A program made the position numbers and the translations under genes. From NCBI GenBank assembly GCA_027596035.1, contig JADGJA010000767.1, positions 1 through 11,029 on the forward strand: a stretch of 11,029 nucleotides of DNA, written 5' to 3'. Positions 1 through 9,593 of the stretch are shown in pieces. Below the pieces are notes generated by a model that saw only the letters and a list, made by a program, of their open reading frames with translations, was not told the DNA's origin and ran no database searches. Each line of letters opens with the position of its first letter. The stretch's first letter is position 1. This DNA is from Thoreauomyces humboldtii (Eukaryota > Chytridiomycota > Chytridiomycetes > Spizellomycetales > Powellomycetaceae).

Positions 1-490
1 CCCCCCTTAGGCGAGTAAGCTTCACCAACATATACATTCGTCTATCAGTTCCCACAGCTGCGCCGTCCTGCTAACAGTTGTCCCTCCCCAGAGGTCTCGG
101 TTCGGCCGCTGGCGGATCCCTGACTTGGCTGGTACTGGCTGCGTATGGCGCAGCCATCCAAATGCCCTACTGAGAACAACTGGAGCTTGTCCGAGTGGAA
201 ACAGAAAGAAGAGAAAAAGAAGAAAGAGTGACGAAAGGTGGGAGCTATCTAAACTACGTCTAGTGGAGAACTGCGCCTCCTGCAGTGAGGCCTTGTACGT
301 TTTCGCCTGTTTCACTCAACAAAGGAATCCAACGGGAAGGCAGCAACTAACAATGAATTTCTCAGCAACTTGAGATACTTTCGGTTTCCAAATATCACAA
401 AGAGTGCCAAAGGTGTGCTTAAATGTACTATATGTTGTTCAGGTTCTCTCACAACCTGCACAAGGATATCCTCAATTGACAAAGAGAAGT
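1..490. other. Intergenic / window edge, no gene recognised
   Basis: No open frame here reads like a protein family I recognise, and none shows a credible start with splice signals. The window opens with a run of six C. A perfect 8-bp inverted repeat with a 5-nt loop lies at 136-156 (TGGCTGCG / CGCAGCCA). It could form a small hairpin but has no T tract or other terminator context. The right part probably holds the 3' flank of the broken insertase gene that ends near 500. No tRNA A/B box pair was seen. Confidence 0.5.
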
Positions 491-499
491 GAGAAGATT

Positions 500-1781
500 G
501 ATGGATGGGAGAATAGGTTAGTGAGACCCAGTTCATTGAGACTGGCTGAAGGAAACCTCAGGCATGAGGATGATCTGTGACAAGGCAAGGGCAAAGGGAA
601 CTTGCTGCAGGTAGATGGCCAGAAGGACATCAAGGCCATCATGAAGAAAGTTCTTCACGCCTTTGAGCTGAGCTTAGCTCCCTTGACCTGCACCAATCTG
701 GGACAAGGAAAGGGGGTCAGAAACGAGATTTCGAACCTGACTACAATGAAGGTAACCGCGCTCAACCTCCCTGAGACCCAGCGGCCCAAACTCGCAAGAA
801 CAGGTAGCACGTAGGTCGGGTCGGCCAACGTCAAATCCTTGAACCATGCAAAACCGCCCGTCCCAAGTCCCGGCACCGGCAGCTCCGGCATGCCCTTCAA
901 TCCAGAAGGAGATAAAGATGAGTGCCCGGACCAACGCCAGGAGACCACCAATCGGGTCGAAGCCCTTCTTCTTGTACTACGACATCGTGTCGCCATTGTT
1001 CTTCTGACTCATCATCTCCTCCTGCAGTAACTTTGACCGTCCGCTGATGTTGTGCACGTGCTGGACTCGGAGGATGAGCGACGTAAAGGCGACACGGATG
1101 AGAAATGTTGAGAAAGCAAGGATAGGCGACACGGATGAGAAATGTTGAGAGAGCAAGGATAACCCACCAAGGGAGTCCCATGGTGACGTAAATGGCTGCG
1201 ATGAACTGTTGGGCGAGCCAGGAGGGAGAGTCAGACGCAAGCCTGAGAGTTTGCAGGTCGCCGATCTGCGCGATGTGGTAAAGATGGATGTAAGGCCGGC
1301 GTCCGCTAGAGATGCCGAAGCACGTCGGTGATGAACGAGGAAGTGGTGGAAGGAACGGCGGCTGTCGCATGGTCGGTAGCTAGATGTGGTGGTGCCTGCG
1401 ATGTGGCTGCGGATAATGGCTACGAAACGGGGCGCCGCTATGGAAGCATCAGGCGATGCGGAAATTGGCGGAGGGGATGGAAAGTGCGTGCATGCAGGTG
1501 CGGCTGTGGTCAAGCGTCTGTTGATATAGCCTGCTTTGGCTACCAGAAGAATGACCGAGCTTGCATACGACTTATTCGAGGAGAACGCAGGGGGCAACTT
1601 CGGCAGCTAATCCGAGTGGAAGGATCGTGCCTGCGCGCCGAATGCAGTGTGCTGATGAAGCACTAAGGTTCGGAAGGCTGGAAATGGGAGGTCGAGCTCA
1701 CACTCACGAGAATTGCTGGAAAGCGTTCATCTACCTGCAGGTGCGAAGGGTTGAAGCGACAGCGGCCCGAAGGTGAAGCAT
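500..1781 (-). pseudogene. Oxa1/YidC/Cox18-family mitochondrial insertase, degenerate copy
   Basis: Functional members insert proteins into the mitochondrial inner membrane. Family blocks appear in the right order on the minus strand but in changing frames. ATG at 1781 opens a basic, presequence-like start (MLHLRAAVASTLRTC) followed by a GT donor. A linker segment (around 1365-1322) and then SLADAGLTSIF follow in different frames. Next come QIGDLQTL (about 1268) and TGLPWW-like MGLPWW (about 1181-1164). After a 37-bp duplication, the frame with LILRVQ continues to a TAG at 977-979. YKKKGFDPIGG and ALIFISFWIEG follow in that same frame. The frame then slips by one base at about 892 into MPELPVPGLGTGGFAWFKDL and DPTYVLPVL. 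A plausible intron precedes a last part with TAA at 674-676, VKNFFMMAL, and FPSASLNELGLTNLFS near 515-560. At least two stops and several frame breaks remain after allowing for introns, whereas neighbouring genes read cleanly. The choice between Oxa1 and Cox18 is not settled, and the 5' exon and 3' limit are approximate. Confidence 0.8.
1088..1161. repeat. 37-bp tandem duplication inside the insertase pseudogene
   Basis: Two adjacent 37-nt copies (1088-1124 and 1125-1161) differ at one base (A at 1114, G at 1151). On the minus strand the unit encodes ILALSTFLIRVA in frame once. Because 37 is not a multiple of three, the second copy throws the downstream insertase sequence into another frame. 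Removing one unit would rejoin the block after MGLPWW to the following block, so the duplication itself is a lesion. No flanking features of a transposon are seen. Confidence 0.9.
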
Positions 1782-2030
1782 GATGAATGCGGATGGGGCT
1801 GCTGACCGTCCGACGAAGGAGGACTTTCGTCACTGTAGGTGTGAGATATAACTTAGGTGGAACTGCGACGACCACCAAGAAGGTTGATCACCTCCCGTCG
1901 CGAAAAAGGTCCGGGAGGCGGCATCGCATGGAGTGCAAATGCCCAAGTCCAATGATAGCAAATGATTGTGATATTGATGTGACATGAATTGATACAGAGT
2001 GAGTAGGCTTCTAGTTCAGCGACCGTTCGC

Positions 2031-3078
<1,048 letters not shown>

Positions 3079-4111
3079 TGCCGTCTGCTATGATAGGTTC
3101 GAAAGTTCCCACATGGCCCCGTCGTCAAAAGCCTCAGCAAAAAGGGGAAGGCCCCAGATGCTGCTGTCGAAAGAGGGGAGAATGACACACACAGCAACAA
3201 CACTCAAAATCCTGGAACAACCCGCGATCTTCCGAAGGCGAAAGCAAGCGAAATCACCCCAACGGCATCAAGGTTCTGATCTGCATGTATGTGTCGTTAG
3301 GGAGGAGAGGACCACGTACGTATAGCTGAGGAAGGCTTCCAATGTACGCCTCTCTCACTGGTCTGGGAAGCAGTGTGATTTTTAAATGGTGCCGCTTCGC
3401 AAAATCTGATCCGGGTCTGATGCAATCAAATCGACGATTAGCACGTAAGGCTCTTCGACATCAAGCTGTGTAGCGTTTACGGCTGAACTTTCTGAACGTT
3501 CATGCAGCGTTCCACCCTCGTTGTGAGTATGAGCTGCCGCCCCAAAGGTGTAGAGGCCGAGAGGAGAGATGAGTGGGAAGATCGAAAGAACGCAGTGTTT
3601 GGATTTCGCTGCCGTCCAATATCTAGACAGCAGCATATGCAGCTAAATCAAGCATGTCTTCGAAAGCCTCTGTACGAATTCTTTGAACATAGGTAAATAA
3701 GAAAGTCAGCAATAAAATTACACTTTCGGGGCCTGTATGAATTGGTTTGCCGAGCGGCATATTGGTGCGCACGAGGGAAGCCAAACCGGACGAAGGGCGA
3801 CAGGGGCCCTGCGGAAGAGCTAGGGTTGTACTGACTTCACGACGCCGAGCCGGCCTATTCAGCAATTAAGGTTGATCAAAGGTGTCCAAGACACCGAGGG
3901 CCCCAGTGGTGTTATGTGCGTCTTGTCAGGTGACGAGAATAAGGTTCCCCGCCCAACACGACGCGAACCCCGCTCGCCGCATTTTTGAGACGAGCGCAAG
4001 CTGTCCAGGACGTACTCGTCAAGTGCAAACCTCTTTCCCTCCATTAGCCCATGAAGTCCCTACTTTTCAACAACTAACCTTCCTCATCATCTTTCAACTC
4101 TGCCAACCGAG
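3079..4111. promoter_or_regulatory. Divergent intergenic region between FUR1 and the DUF3712 gene
   Basis: This 1,033-bp stretch separates two divergently transcribed genes and must hold both promoters and 5' leaders. Short frames exist on both strands, but none matches a family I know. The longest minus-strand one (about 3623-3865) begins at TTG right after a TAA. A perfect dyad GGTGTC-CAA-GACACC lies at 3881-3895, about 220 bp before the plus-strand start, and could be a protein-binding site. The last 60 bases before 4112 are pyrimidine-rich, as in many fungal leaders. No strong TATA box stands out; TTTTTAAAT near 3379 is the best AT-rich candidate. Confidence 0.6.
4051..4077 (+). promoter_or_regulatory. 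Possible 8-codon upstream ORF in the leader of the DUF3712 gene
   Basis: An ATG at 4051 is followed by seven sense codons and TAA at 4075-4077, ending 34 nt before the main ATG at 4112. If transcription starts upstream of 4051, ribosomes would meet this tiny frame (MKSLLFNN) first. It may lower translation of the main protein. Its role depends wholly on the transcript start, which cannot be seen here. Confidence 0.3.
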
Positions 4112-5261
4112 ATGGACCGCAAACCCGCCACGTCACCCGTTCACGACTCCACCGAAACTTTCGATGACCACCATCACCACAGCGATGGCAAACGTGATAG
4201 ATTCTGGACGACCCCGAAGAAGCTCTGCGCGGCTATTTTGCTCTTTATTTGCGCATTCTTGATCATCTTTCTTCCTCTTTTGGTGAAGGTGATAGCGCCG
4301 AAGCTTGCCCGTAAGTACGGACTTTTGCAGCTTCTATAATGCCCCGACGAGCTCTTTCTGTGTTCTCTGATAAAGAAGAGATGTCTGACAATTCTGTGTT
4401 TCATCAGAGAACGGAATCAACGAAGCGGAGCTCACGGTCAACAATGCCAGCATCCTTGACCCACAGAACAGCACCTTCAACATGGCATTGGCCATCAAGG
4501 TCAGCAACGCCAAGTACAAGGCCACCCTCACATATACATCCCCTATCACTGTGTGGTGGGTCCTTCCGGGGACAGGACAGCAGCCACTTCTCAGCATGAA
4601 CCTTCCCCCTTTCTCTGTCGATCATTCGGGCAACGGAGACGTCAATGTCACCGTTCGAAACGTCACGATCCTGAACCAAGCGCTGTTCGCCCAATTCAAC
4701 CAGTACCTCATCGCCAGCCCCAGCTTCCGATGGCGACTTGTCAGCACCCTCAGCGCACATGCCCTCGGACGCGACTACGGTGGCCTCAACATGGACAAGA
4801 CGATCACAGTCCCCGGAATGAGCGGTCTGTCGAACACGGTCATTGACGAGTTCCAACTCCTAGGAGTTCCATCCATCTCAGCTCCCACTCCCATCCTGAT
4901 GAACGCGACCCTCGTCAACAACTCACCCGTCGGTCTCTCCCTCGGCATCGTCGTCTTTAACGTCACGGACGCGACTGGTGCGGTCGTCATCGGGAACGCG
5001 ACCTCCGTGGGGACCACCATCGTGAACGGAAGTGGACAGCCGACCAAGATGATTCTGTCGGGATTCATCCAGCCACTCGGGACCTTACCTCCCGCTCTCA
5101 CCCAGAACCTCACACAGGTCCTCTTTGGGGCTCAGAACCTGACGGTGAGAGTCACGCCAGAGTCGATCGGTGGAGCTGATCCCGTCAGCTGGGTTCAGGG
5201 AGGTCTCAAGGGATTGCCGCTTTTGGCCATCATGGGAAAGGCGCCAGCCGCACTGCTCTAG
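4112..5261 (+). CDS. DUF3712-family single-pass membrane glycoprotein, two exons
   Basis: Exons 4112-4310 and 4408-5261 flank a 97-nt GTAAGT...CAG intron and give a 350-aa protein. Residues 1-38 are hydrophilic with a His run (DDHHHHSDGK), followed by PKK. A hydrophobic segment (about 39-60, LCAAILLFICAFLIIFLPLL) then acts as a likely signal anchor, giving a type II topology. The remaining 290 residues form a beta-rich domain with about eleven N-X-S/T sequons, so it is probably lumenal or extracellular. The layout (ELTVNNASI..., SFRWRL, LDK-like NMDKTITVPGMSGL, a TPILMNATLVNNSP repeat half, then a C-terminal VQGGLKGLPLLA) fits fungal DUF3712 proteins with LEA2-like folds. From established knowledge, yeast Tag1, a vacuolar membrane protein linked to ending autophagy, belongs to this group; orthology here is inference. 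ATG at 4112 directly precedes the acidic N-terminus, and a short uORF lies upstream. The gene converges on the transporter to its right. Confidence 0.85.
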
Positions 5262-5507
5262 ACTTTAAGACGGGACCGACCAAACATAACCATTGTAAAT
5301 CTTGCATCCCGCTAGTAAACCCTTCTTGCGCGTTCCAATAAATGTTCAACAACAGCCGCTGCCGAAAGCCTAAAGTTTTTGTCACCTGGACACATATCGG
5401 ATGCAGGAGATATGGCAACTCGATGCCTGAGTAAATATCAACGGCTGATTGTCCAATGAGTCTAAGAATTTGTTTAGAAAGTCAAGCATGTCCTCCGGAG
5501 ACGCAAT
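5262..5507. terminator. Convergent 3' region with AATAAA poly(A) signal
   Basis: The stop of the plus-strand DUF3712 gene (5259-5261) and the stop of the minus-strand transporter (5508-5510) face each other across 246 bp. AATAAA at 5337-5342 on the plus strand, 76 nt past the stop, is a good polyadenylation signal for the DUF3712 gene. No AATAAA was found for the transporter on the minus strand, so its 3' end uses a weaker signal. Confidence 0.6.
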
Positions 5508-7662
5508 CTAGAACTTCTCGTCCATTGTCCGCCTCTCCTCCGCATCCCCAAGGCTGTCCTTGCTCCCATGAGTTCCGTTTCCCAAACGCTCTCCTCCCAC
5601 GTCCTCCTTCTCGACGGCATTTTGATCGTCCGTAAGATGGACGTCCTGGACCAGGAATGACAGCAGAATGGGTACGACGGCGATGCAGGTGGCCACGATG
5701 AGGAGCGTCCTCATGGTGTTTCCATACGCGGTGATGATCCCATCGTACACGGGGGAGTCTCTCGGGAACGAAGCAGCGACGCCGATGGAACCGAAGATCT
5801 GATCGATGGACGTGTCGTTCAGGTATCCTCCCAATTGATCATGCAACTGGCCCGGCATCTCGTTCTTCCAGATCCCGGTCGCGACGGAGGATCCCACCGC
5901 GTTCCCGATCTCGGCGAACAGGAGGACGAGGGCCGTGACGGCCGACACGTCCTGATGGGGGACGGAGGCCTGTGCGAGCGTCTGCGTCGCGCATGCCGCT
6001 ATCCCGCCTCCGGCTCCTTGTACGATCTGGGTGAGGACCAGACCCGCTGTGGATCCGTGTACGCCTTTGGTGTGGATCATGGCGCCGACGCCGACGAGAC
6101 GGATGACGAGGCCGGTCACGAGCAGCCACTTGGATCGACGGGTGCTGTACTGGATGCCTCCGGCCAGGACGGCGAAGAAGGTGAGGGCGAGGGTCTGGGT
6201 GTAGGCGAAGTAGCCCTGGTTGACGACGGACCACTCCGGGGTGTGAGTGACGTAGATGAAGGAGTACTGGAAGGTGTACTGGATGTAGAAGGAGACAAAG
6301 TCGAAGAAGGGGATGAGAGCGCAAGCCATGATGGTTCGGTTTCGGAAGAATCGGAGCGGGAAGAGGGGCTTGGGTGCCGCCAAAGCCTCGTAAACGACAA
6401 ATCCGATCAAAATGAGGACACCGAGGACAAGCATGGCAATGACCTTGCCAGAGTTCCAAGTGAGATGGACACCGTTGACGAGCGTGATGGGCAGCAAGAC
6501 GAGTGCAAAGCCGACGGAGAAGAGGATGAGACCCACCAAATCGAGGTCGATCAAATGTCCCTTCATTCGGCTCAAGAAAGGTCGAGAATCCAAGACGGCC
6601 AGCGCCGTGTCCGACTTCTCGGTTCCGTAGTTTGTGGCCGTGACTCCGAGCTTCCTTGCTCGATTTTGAGCCCAGAAAAGAGTAGCGATAATGGGTCCGG
6701 CTCCGACGGGAAGGATGATGCAGAACATGCCGTAGCCCCAGTGCCAGGTTGACTTCTCGATCACTTTGGCGGCGATGTTCGAGCCGATTGCAAAGTTGAT
6801 GAAAAAGGGCATGGCCGTCAAGGACGAGATGAGTCCTCGCCATCTCAGATTGGTAACGTCGGCGATGAGAATTTGAATAAGGATCTGAACCGAAGCATAA
6901 CCTATATAATAGATTATGGCTCCAGCGGCATAGGTCTCAAATATCTGCGAACAAGCAAGGCATTAGCATGTGCTCGTGAACGGACAAGGTAGCTGTCTAA
7001 CCTTGCAAGCAGCGAGCAAGATATAACCAAACACGTATAGTACGATGGCGACGGTGAAAGCCTCAGCGCGACCGAAGACATCCGAGATCTTGGCAGCGAC
7101 GGGCTTTGAGACAGCGAGGACGATGGCCTGCGCGGTGACGATGGCGCCGAGATCGGAGTGTTCGGAAAAAGACGATGTCGCGTACGCCTGATAGAGATAA
7201 GTGGTGACGCCTAGAAAGTTACGTGAAGTGAGTTGCATAATACGGAGAGACTCAAGCACTACGGCTTCCTCTTTACCGTCAAGCGAGTATGTGTAGCAAA
7301 TCATGGCTACGCCGATATAGAAACAGATCATCGAGGTGGGGCCCCTACGAGAGCACAGTGGAGAGTTGTCAGTTGCATGTCTGGGGGTGAGAGTGCCCAA
7401 CATGTGTCGCACTTACCACACGCGAGCAACCGCCTTGATCTTGCCAATGCCAGCTGTGTGATAAGAATACCGTCAGCTTCATGGATGAGCGTCGACGGGA
7501 TTCGATCAAGCACGGCGGTCACGTACAGGTCTCCTCTGGGTGCTCGCCCAGGGTCTTCGACGCATTCTCAGATGCAGGCGATACCACAACGTCACGCGAC
7601 GGATGCACCTTTTCTCCAAAGGTCTCCTGAGACGGATGAGAGCCAATAATGTTACTCGACAT
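5508..7662 (-). CDS. Siderophore-iron transporter, major facilitator superfamily (ARN/SIT type), five exons
   Basis: It probably imports ferric siderophores by proton symport at the plasma membrane or endosome. Exons: 7527-7662, 7417-7453, 7277-7344, 7002-7210 and 5508-6944. Introns of 73, 72, 66 and 57 nt give 628 aa. Residues 1-45 are soluble. The IKAVARVW start of the first membrane segment, the SLDG-VTTYLYQAYATSSFSEHS block (about 78-100), KPVAAKISDVFGRAE with the D-x-x-G-R loop (124-128), LRWRGLISSLTAMPFF and GYGMFCIILP (about 220) follow. FFDFVSFYI (363-371), QGYFAYTQTLALT, and the C-terminal loop DSPVYDGIITAYGNTMRTL with two Tyr (550, 557) complete the pattern of 14-segment SIT carriers. 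The C-terminal tail is acidic and hydrophilic. ATG at 7662 has A at -3; an upstream in-frame TTG is less likely. The 66-nt third intron keeps frame when retained. No siderophore synthesis gene is adjacent; xenosiderophore use is possible. The exact substrate cannot be read from sequence. Confidence 0.92.
7211..7276 (-). other. Frame-neutral 66-nt intron in the siderophore transporter
   Basis: Ends are GTAAAG and CTAG with CGTAAC near the 3' end. It is 22 codons long without a stop, so a plain ORF reading includes it as 22 extra residues. Removing it joins SLDG directly to VTTYLYQAY, which is the continuous arrangement in SIT-family carriers, so I treat it as an intron. Confidence 0.8.
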
Positions 7663-7877
7663 GTTGACAGCGAGATCGAGATGAGGAACAAGGATTGGAA
7701 CGGTCACCAATACTAGTCGAGAGTATTGCTAGGCACAGGACGGGCGTAACCCACATGCCAGCTATTTTGTATTCCCCACACAGCATCTCCGAGTGGCATT
7801 CCTCCCGTGTATTCTCTCCGAGATGAAAAGAGTTCACTTCCGCTACGGAATGTTGCCATCGAGATGTGAAAAAAACG

Positions 7878-7892
7878 AGGAGGAGGAGGAGG
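7878..7892 (+). repeat. (AGG)5 microsatellite
   Basis: Five AGG units lie in the transporter upstream region, next to a run of A. This is a simple repeat with no further structure seen. Confidence 0.9.
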
Positions 7893-7972
7893 GCCTGTAA
7901 AAAAGTTAAACCGCAGATACGGAACGAGACTCTGTCGAAAAGCTGCGGCTCAGGGGGTTCGGAAGACGACGG

Positions 7973-7980
7973 CCAATTGG
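7973..7980. promoter_or_regulatory. CCAATTGG palindrome, candidate CCAAT box of the transporter
   Basis: CCAAT occurs on both strands as the overlapping palindrome CCAATTGG, about 310 bp upstream of the transporter ATG. In many fungi the CCAAT-binding complex works with HapX-type regulators on iron genes, which would suit a siderophore carrier. A single 8-bp match can easily arise by chance, so this is a weak inference. Confidence 0.3.
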
Positions 7981-8799
7981 GTTGGCCTCTTGACTCTCCA
8001 AGAACCACAAATCCCGCGGTGCGGTGAAACTTATAACCATCGTAAACAGTAGGAATACTCTATCCATGCAAAAGTGATGCAGTAAAAACGACGATGGCCG
8101 CGCGCGAGGTACTTTAACCCTGAAACCTTCGCGCTTTCTCACAGGTGGTCACTGAACCCACGAAATCTGACCGTACAGAAGGACTCTTACGGCCATTCCC
8201 CATAGTCATGAGCTGATAGAAAGCCCGGCTTCCTCAAAGGATTGAGCGGTGAGAGGTCCTGAAATCCTACTCAAGTGTACGCTGCATAGGGTGGCTGTGC
8301 CCTTTGATATGTTCTGCAAATAAGATGCGCAGTCGTGCGGTGGCCGGCGGCGTGCAGCTGTCCTCCCAGCCGCCACAAGAATGCCGCGTCGTCATCTCCC
8401 GCCCTACTGTGGTCTCCTTCCATTCATTTCTGTTGGTCTGCTCGAGTAATTTAGCGGAACCGGTGCCGGCGATCGCCTTTCTCGGCGGCGTAGCTTACGA
8501 CCACAACGCCATGAGAATCCGGTTGTCGCATAACGAGGGATGCCGGGACATGGGATACAGCAAGCACCATGCACACACATGTACTGTATGCGGACTGTAT
8601 GCAGGCCATGATTGGGGGGGAGCTTGGGACCTTGGACTTGCCTTTTCTTTGCAGCTCGGGGCCCCAGAAAGAAAGGCAAACCCCCAGGGCGCTGCGTCCC
8701 ATTGGCAAAACGTGAGAAAGGCGTGAGAGCCAAACAACTCGGAGCTTTCAGAGCCGCCGCCGTTCCGCTGTGCAGGGAAAAAAAAAGGAAGGAGAACCC

Positions 8800-8812
8800 C
8801 ACACACACACAC
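8800..8812 (+). repeat. CA microsatellite, first tract
   Basis: About six CA units follow an A-rich stretch upstream of the homeodomain gene. Confidence 0.9.
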
Positions 8813-8911
8813 CCAACGATTTTTGGACAGCCAAGTTTTTGCCGAACCCTCTTCCCAAACACCCAAACACCGAACCCGTCTCTGCTTTCACTCCCCATCA
8901 CTCCTTTCGTT

Positions 8912-8935
8912 CACACAGACACACACACACACACA
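8912..8935 (+). repeat. CA microsatellite, second tract
   Basis: A CA tract of 24 nt interrupted by one G (8918). It sits in a pyrimidine-rich stretch about 50 bp before the ATG at 8985, which is the kind of composition seen in fungal 5' leaders. Confidence 0.9.
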
Positions 8936-8984
8936 AGGTTGACTATTTTGCCCCCCTTCCTGTCGTTCAAACGTACCCAGTGTC

Positions 8985-9464
8985 ATGGCGAAATGCGTTG
9001 CTACTGGTTTCTTCCTGTGCATCGGTTTCTTCTGCCTCCTCCCCCATGCGTTTTTTTCATACCCTTTCCCGAGCGAAAAACACTGGCCAGCGTCAATGAC
9101 ATGTGCCTTGTGGAGGGATCGTTCGCAGAATATTTGTTTTCATTTCCACATGCGCTCGTACGCTCATCTTTGCGCGCTGCCGGAAATAATATACAGCGGG
9201 CTGCGTGTGGTACGCGCTCTCTGGTGTCTTTTGGGAAGTGTAAATTTCGATCCCACCCATCGCTCTCATCAGAGCCTGATAGAGGGCTCCAGGCGCTCGA
9301 ATTCCCTCTACTTCTCTACGCCATCATCCCTGTTCGCAACCTTCATCATCGTCCGGGACCCAAGTCGGCCCACGATCTTGTCAAGCATCGCTTGCTCAGA
9401 CTCACTAGGCCCGTCGAAAGTTGCACACCTCTGCCATCAGCGCCAGCTTTCGTCCTCGTCCTGA
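8985..9464 (+). CDS. Doubtful 159-aa ORF with signal-peptide-like start
   Basis: I do not recognise this protein. The ATG at 8985 has G at -3 and G at +4, and a CT-rich, CA-repeat stretch lies just upstream, as in a fungal leader. Residues 5-25 are hydrophobic (CVATGFFLCIGFFCLLPHAFF) after a basic MAK, resembling a secretion signal. The remainder is basic, rich in Ser, Arg, His and Cys, with no recognisable domain. It ends 129 bp before the homeodomain ATG, so it may instead be a long upstream ORF in that gene's leader or simply an open frame in a stop-poor C-rich region. The overlapping frame in the same stretch is also open, which lowers the weight of openness as evidence. Confidence 0.2.
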   Translation: MAKCVATGFFLCIGFFCLLPHAFFSYPFPSEKHWPASMTCALWRDRSQNICFHFHMRSYAHLCALPEIIYSGLRVVRALWCLLGSVNFDPTHRSHQSLIEGSRRSNSLYFSTPSSLFATFIIVRDPSRPTILSSIACSDSLGPSKVAHLCHQRQLSSSS

Positions 9465-9593
9465 TACAGCGAGCCTGCCTCCCCTTCTGGAGCATCGAAA
9501 GGCACCTCGGATTCTCCTCCCGCGTTCTCATCGCCTGCCTCTCCTTGCTTCTTCGAACTTATTTGCGCCTCCAACGTTCGTCGAGCATCATCA

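Larger units (their letters stand above)
7663..9593. promoter_or_regulatory. Long divergent intergenic region between transporter and homeodomain gene
   Basis: This 1.93-kb stretch lies between two divergently transcribed genes. The left third is the likely transporter promoter: it contains a CCAATTGG palindrome (7973-7980), an AGG repeat (7878-7892) and a TTATAA at about 8031. The right half is C/T-rich with two CA microsatellites and A or G runs, and looks like promoter or long 5' leader of the homeodomain gene. The frame 8612-9667 is open for about 350 codons but starts at TTG and is low-complexity, so I do not call it. A second frame, 8985-9464, starts with ATG and is listed separately. 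No RNA gene was recognised. Confidence 0.55.

Noticed and set aside
136..156. 8-bp hairpin as a transcription terminator
   Set aside because: No T tract follows, and intrinsic hairpin terminators are not expected for fungal nuclear genes.
977..1597. 206-codon minus-strand frame as an intact protein
   Set aside because: It contains insertase blocks only in parts (SLADAGLTSIF and LILRVQ onwards), while blocks between them lie in another frame. It is a piece of the pseudogene and starts at TTG.
3090..3110. GGTTCGAAAGTTCCC resembling a tRNA B box
   Set aside because: No matching T stem, anticodon arm or A box around it on either strand.
3623..3865. 80-codon minus-strand frame in the FUR1/DUF3712 intergenic region
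   Set aside because: Starts at TTG directly after TAA, no recognised family. A possible short intron inside it could not be supported.
5835..6752. 305-codon plus-strand frame opposite the transporter
   Set aside because: It is antisense to the large transporter exon, is rich in Asp, Glu and Gly as expected from the complement of that exon, and shows no family motif.
5839..6843. 334-codon minus-strand frame overlapping the transporter exon
   Set aside because: Arg/His/Pro-rich out-of-frame shadow of the transporter coding sequence; the transporter frame carries all the family motifs.
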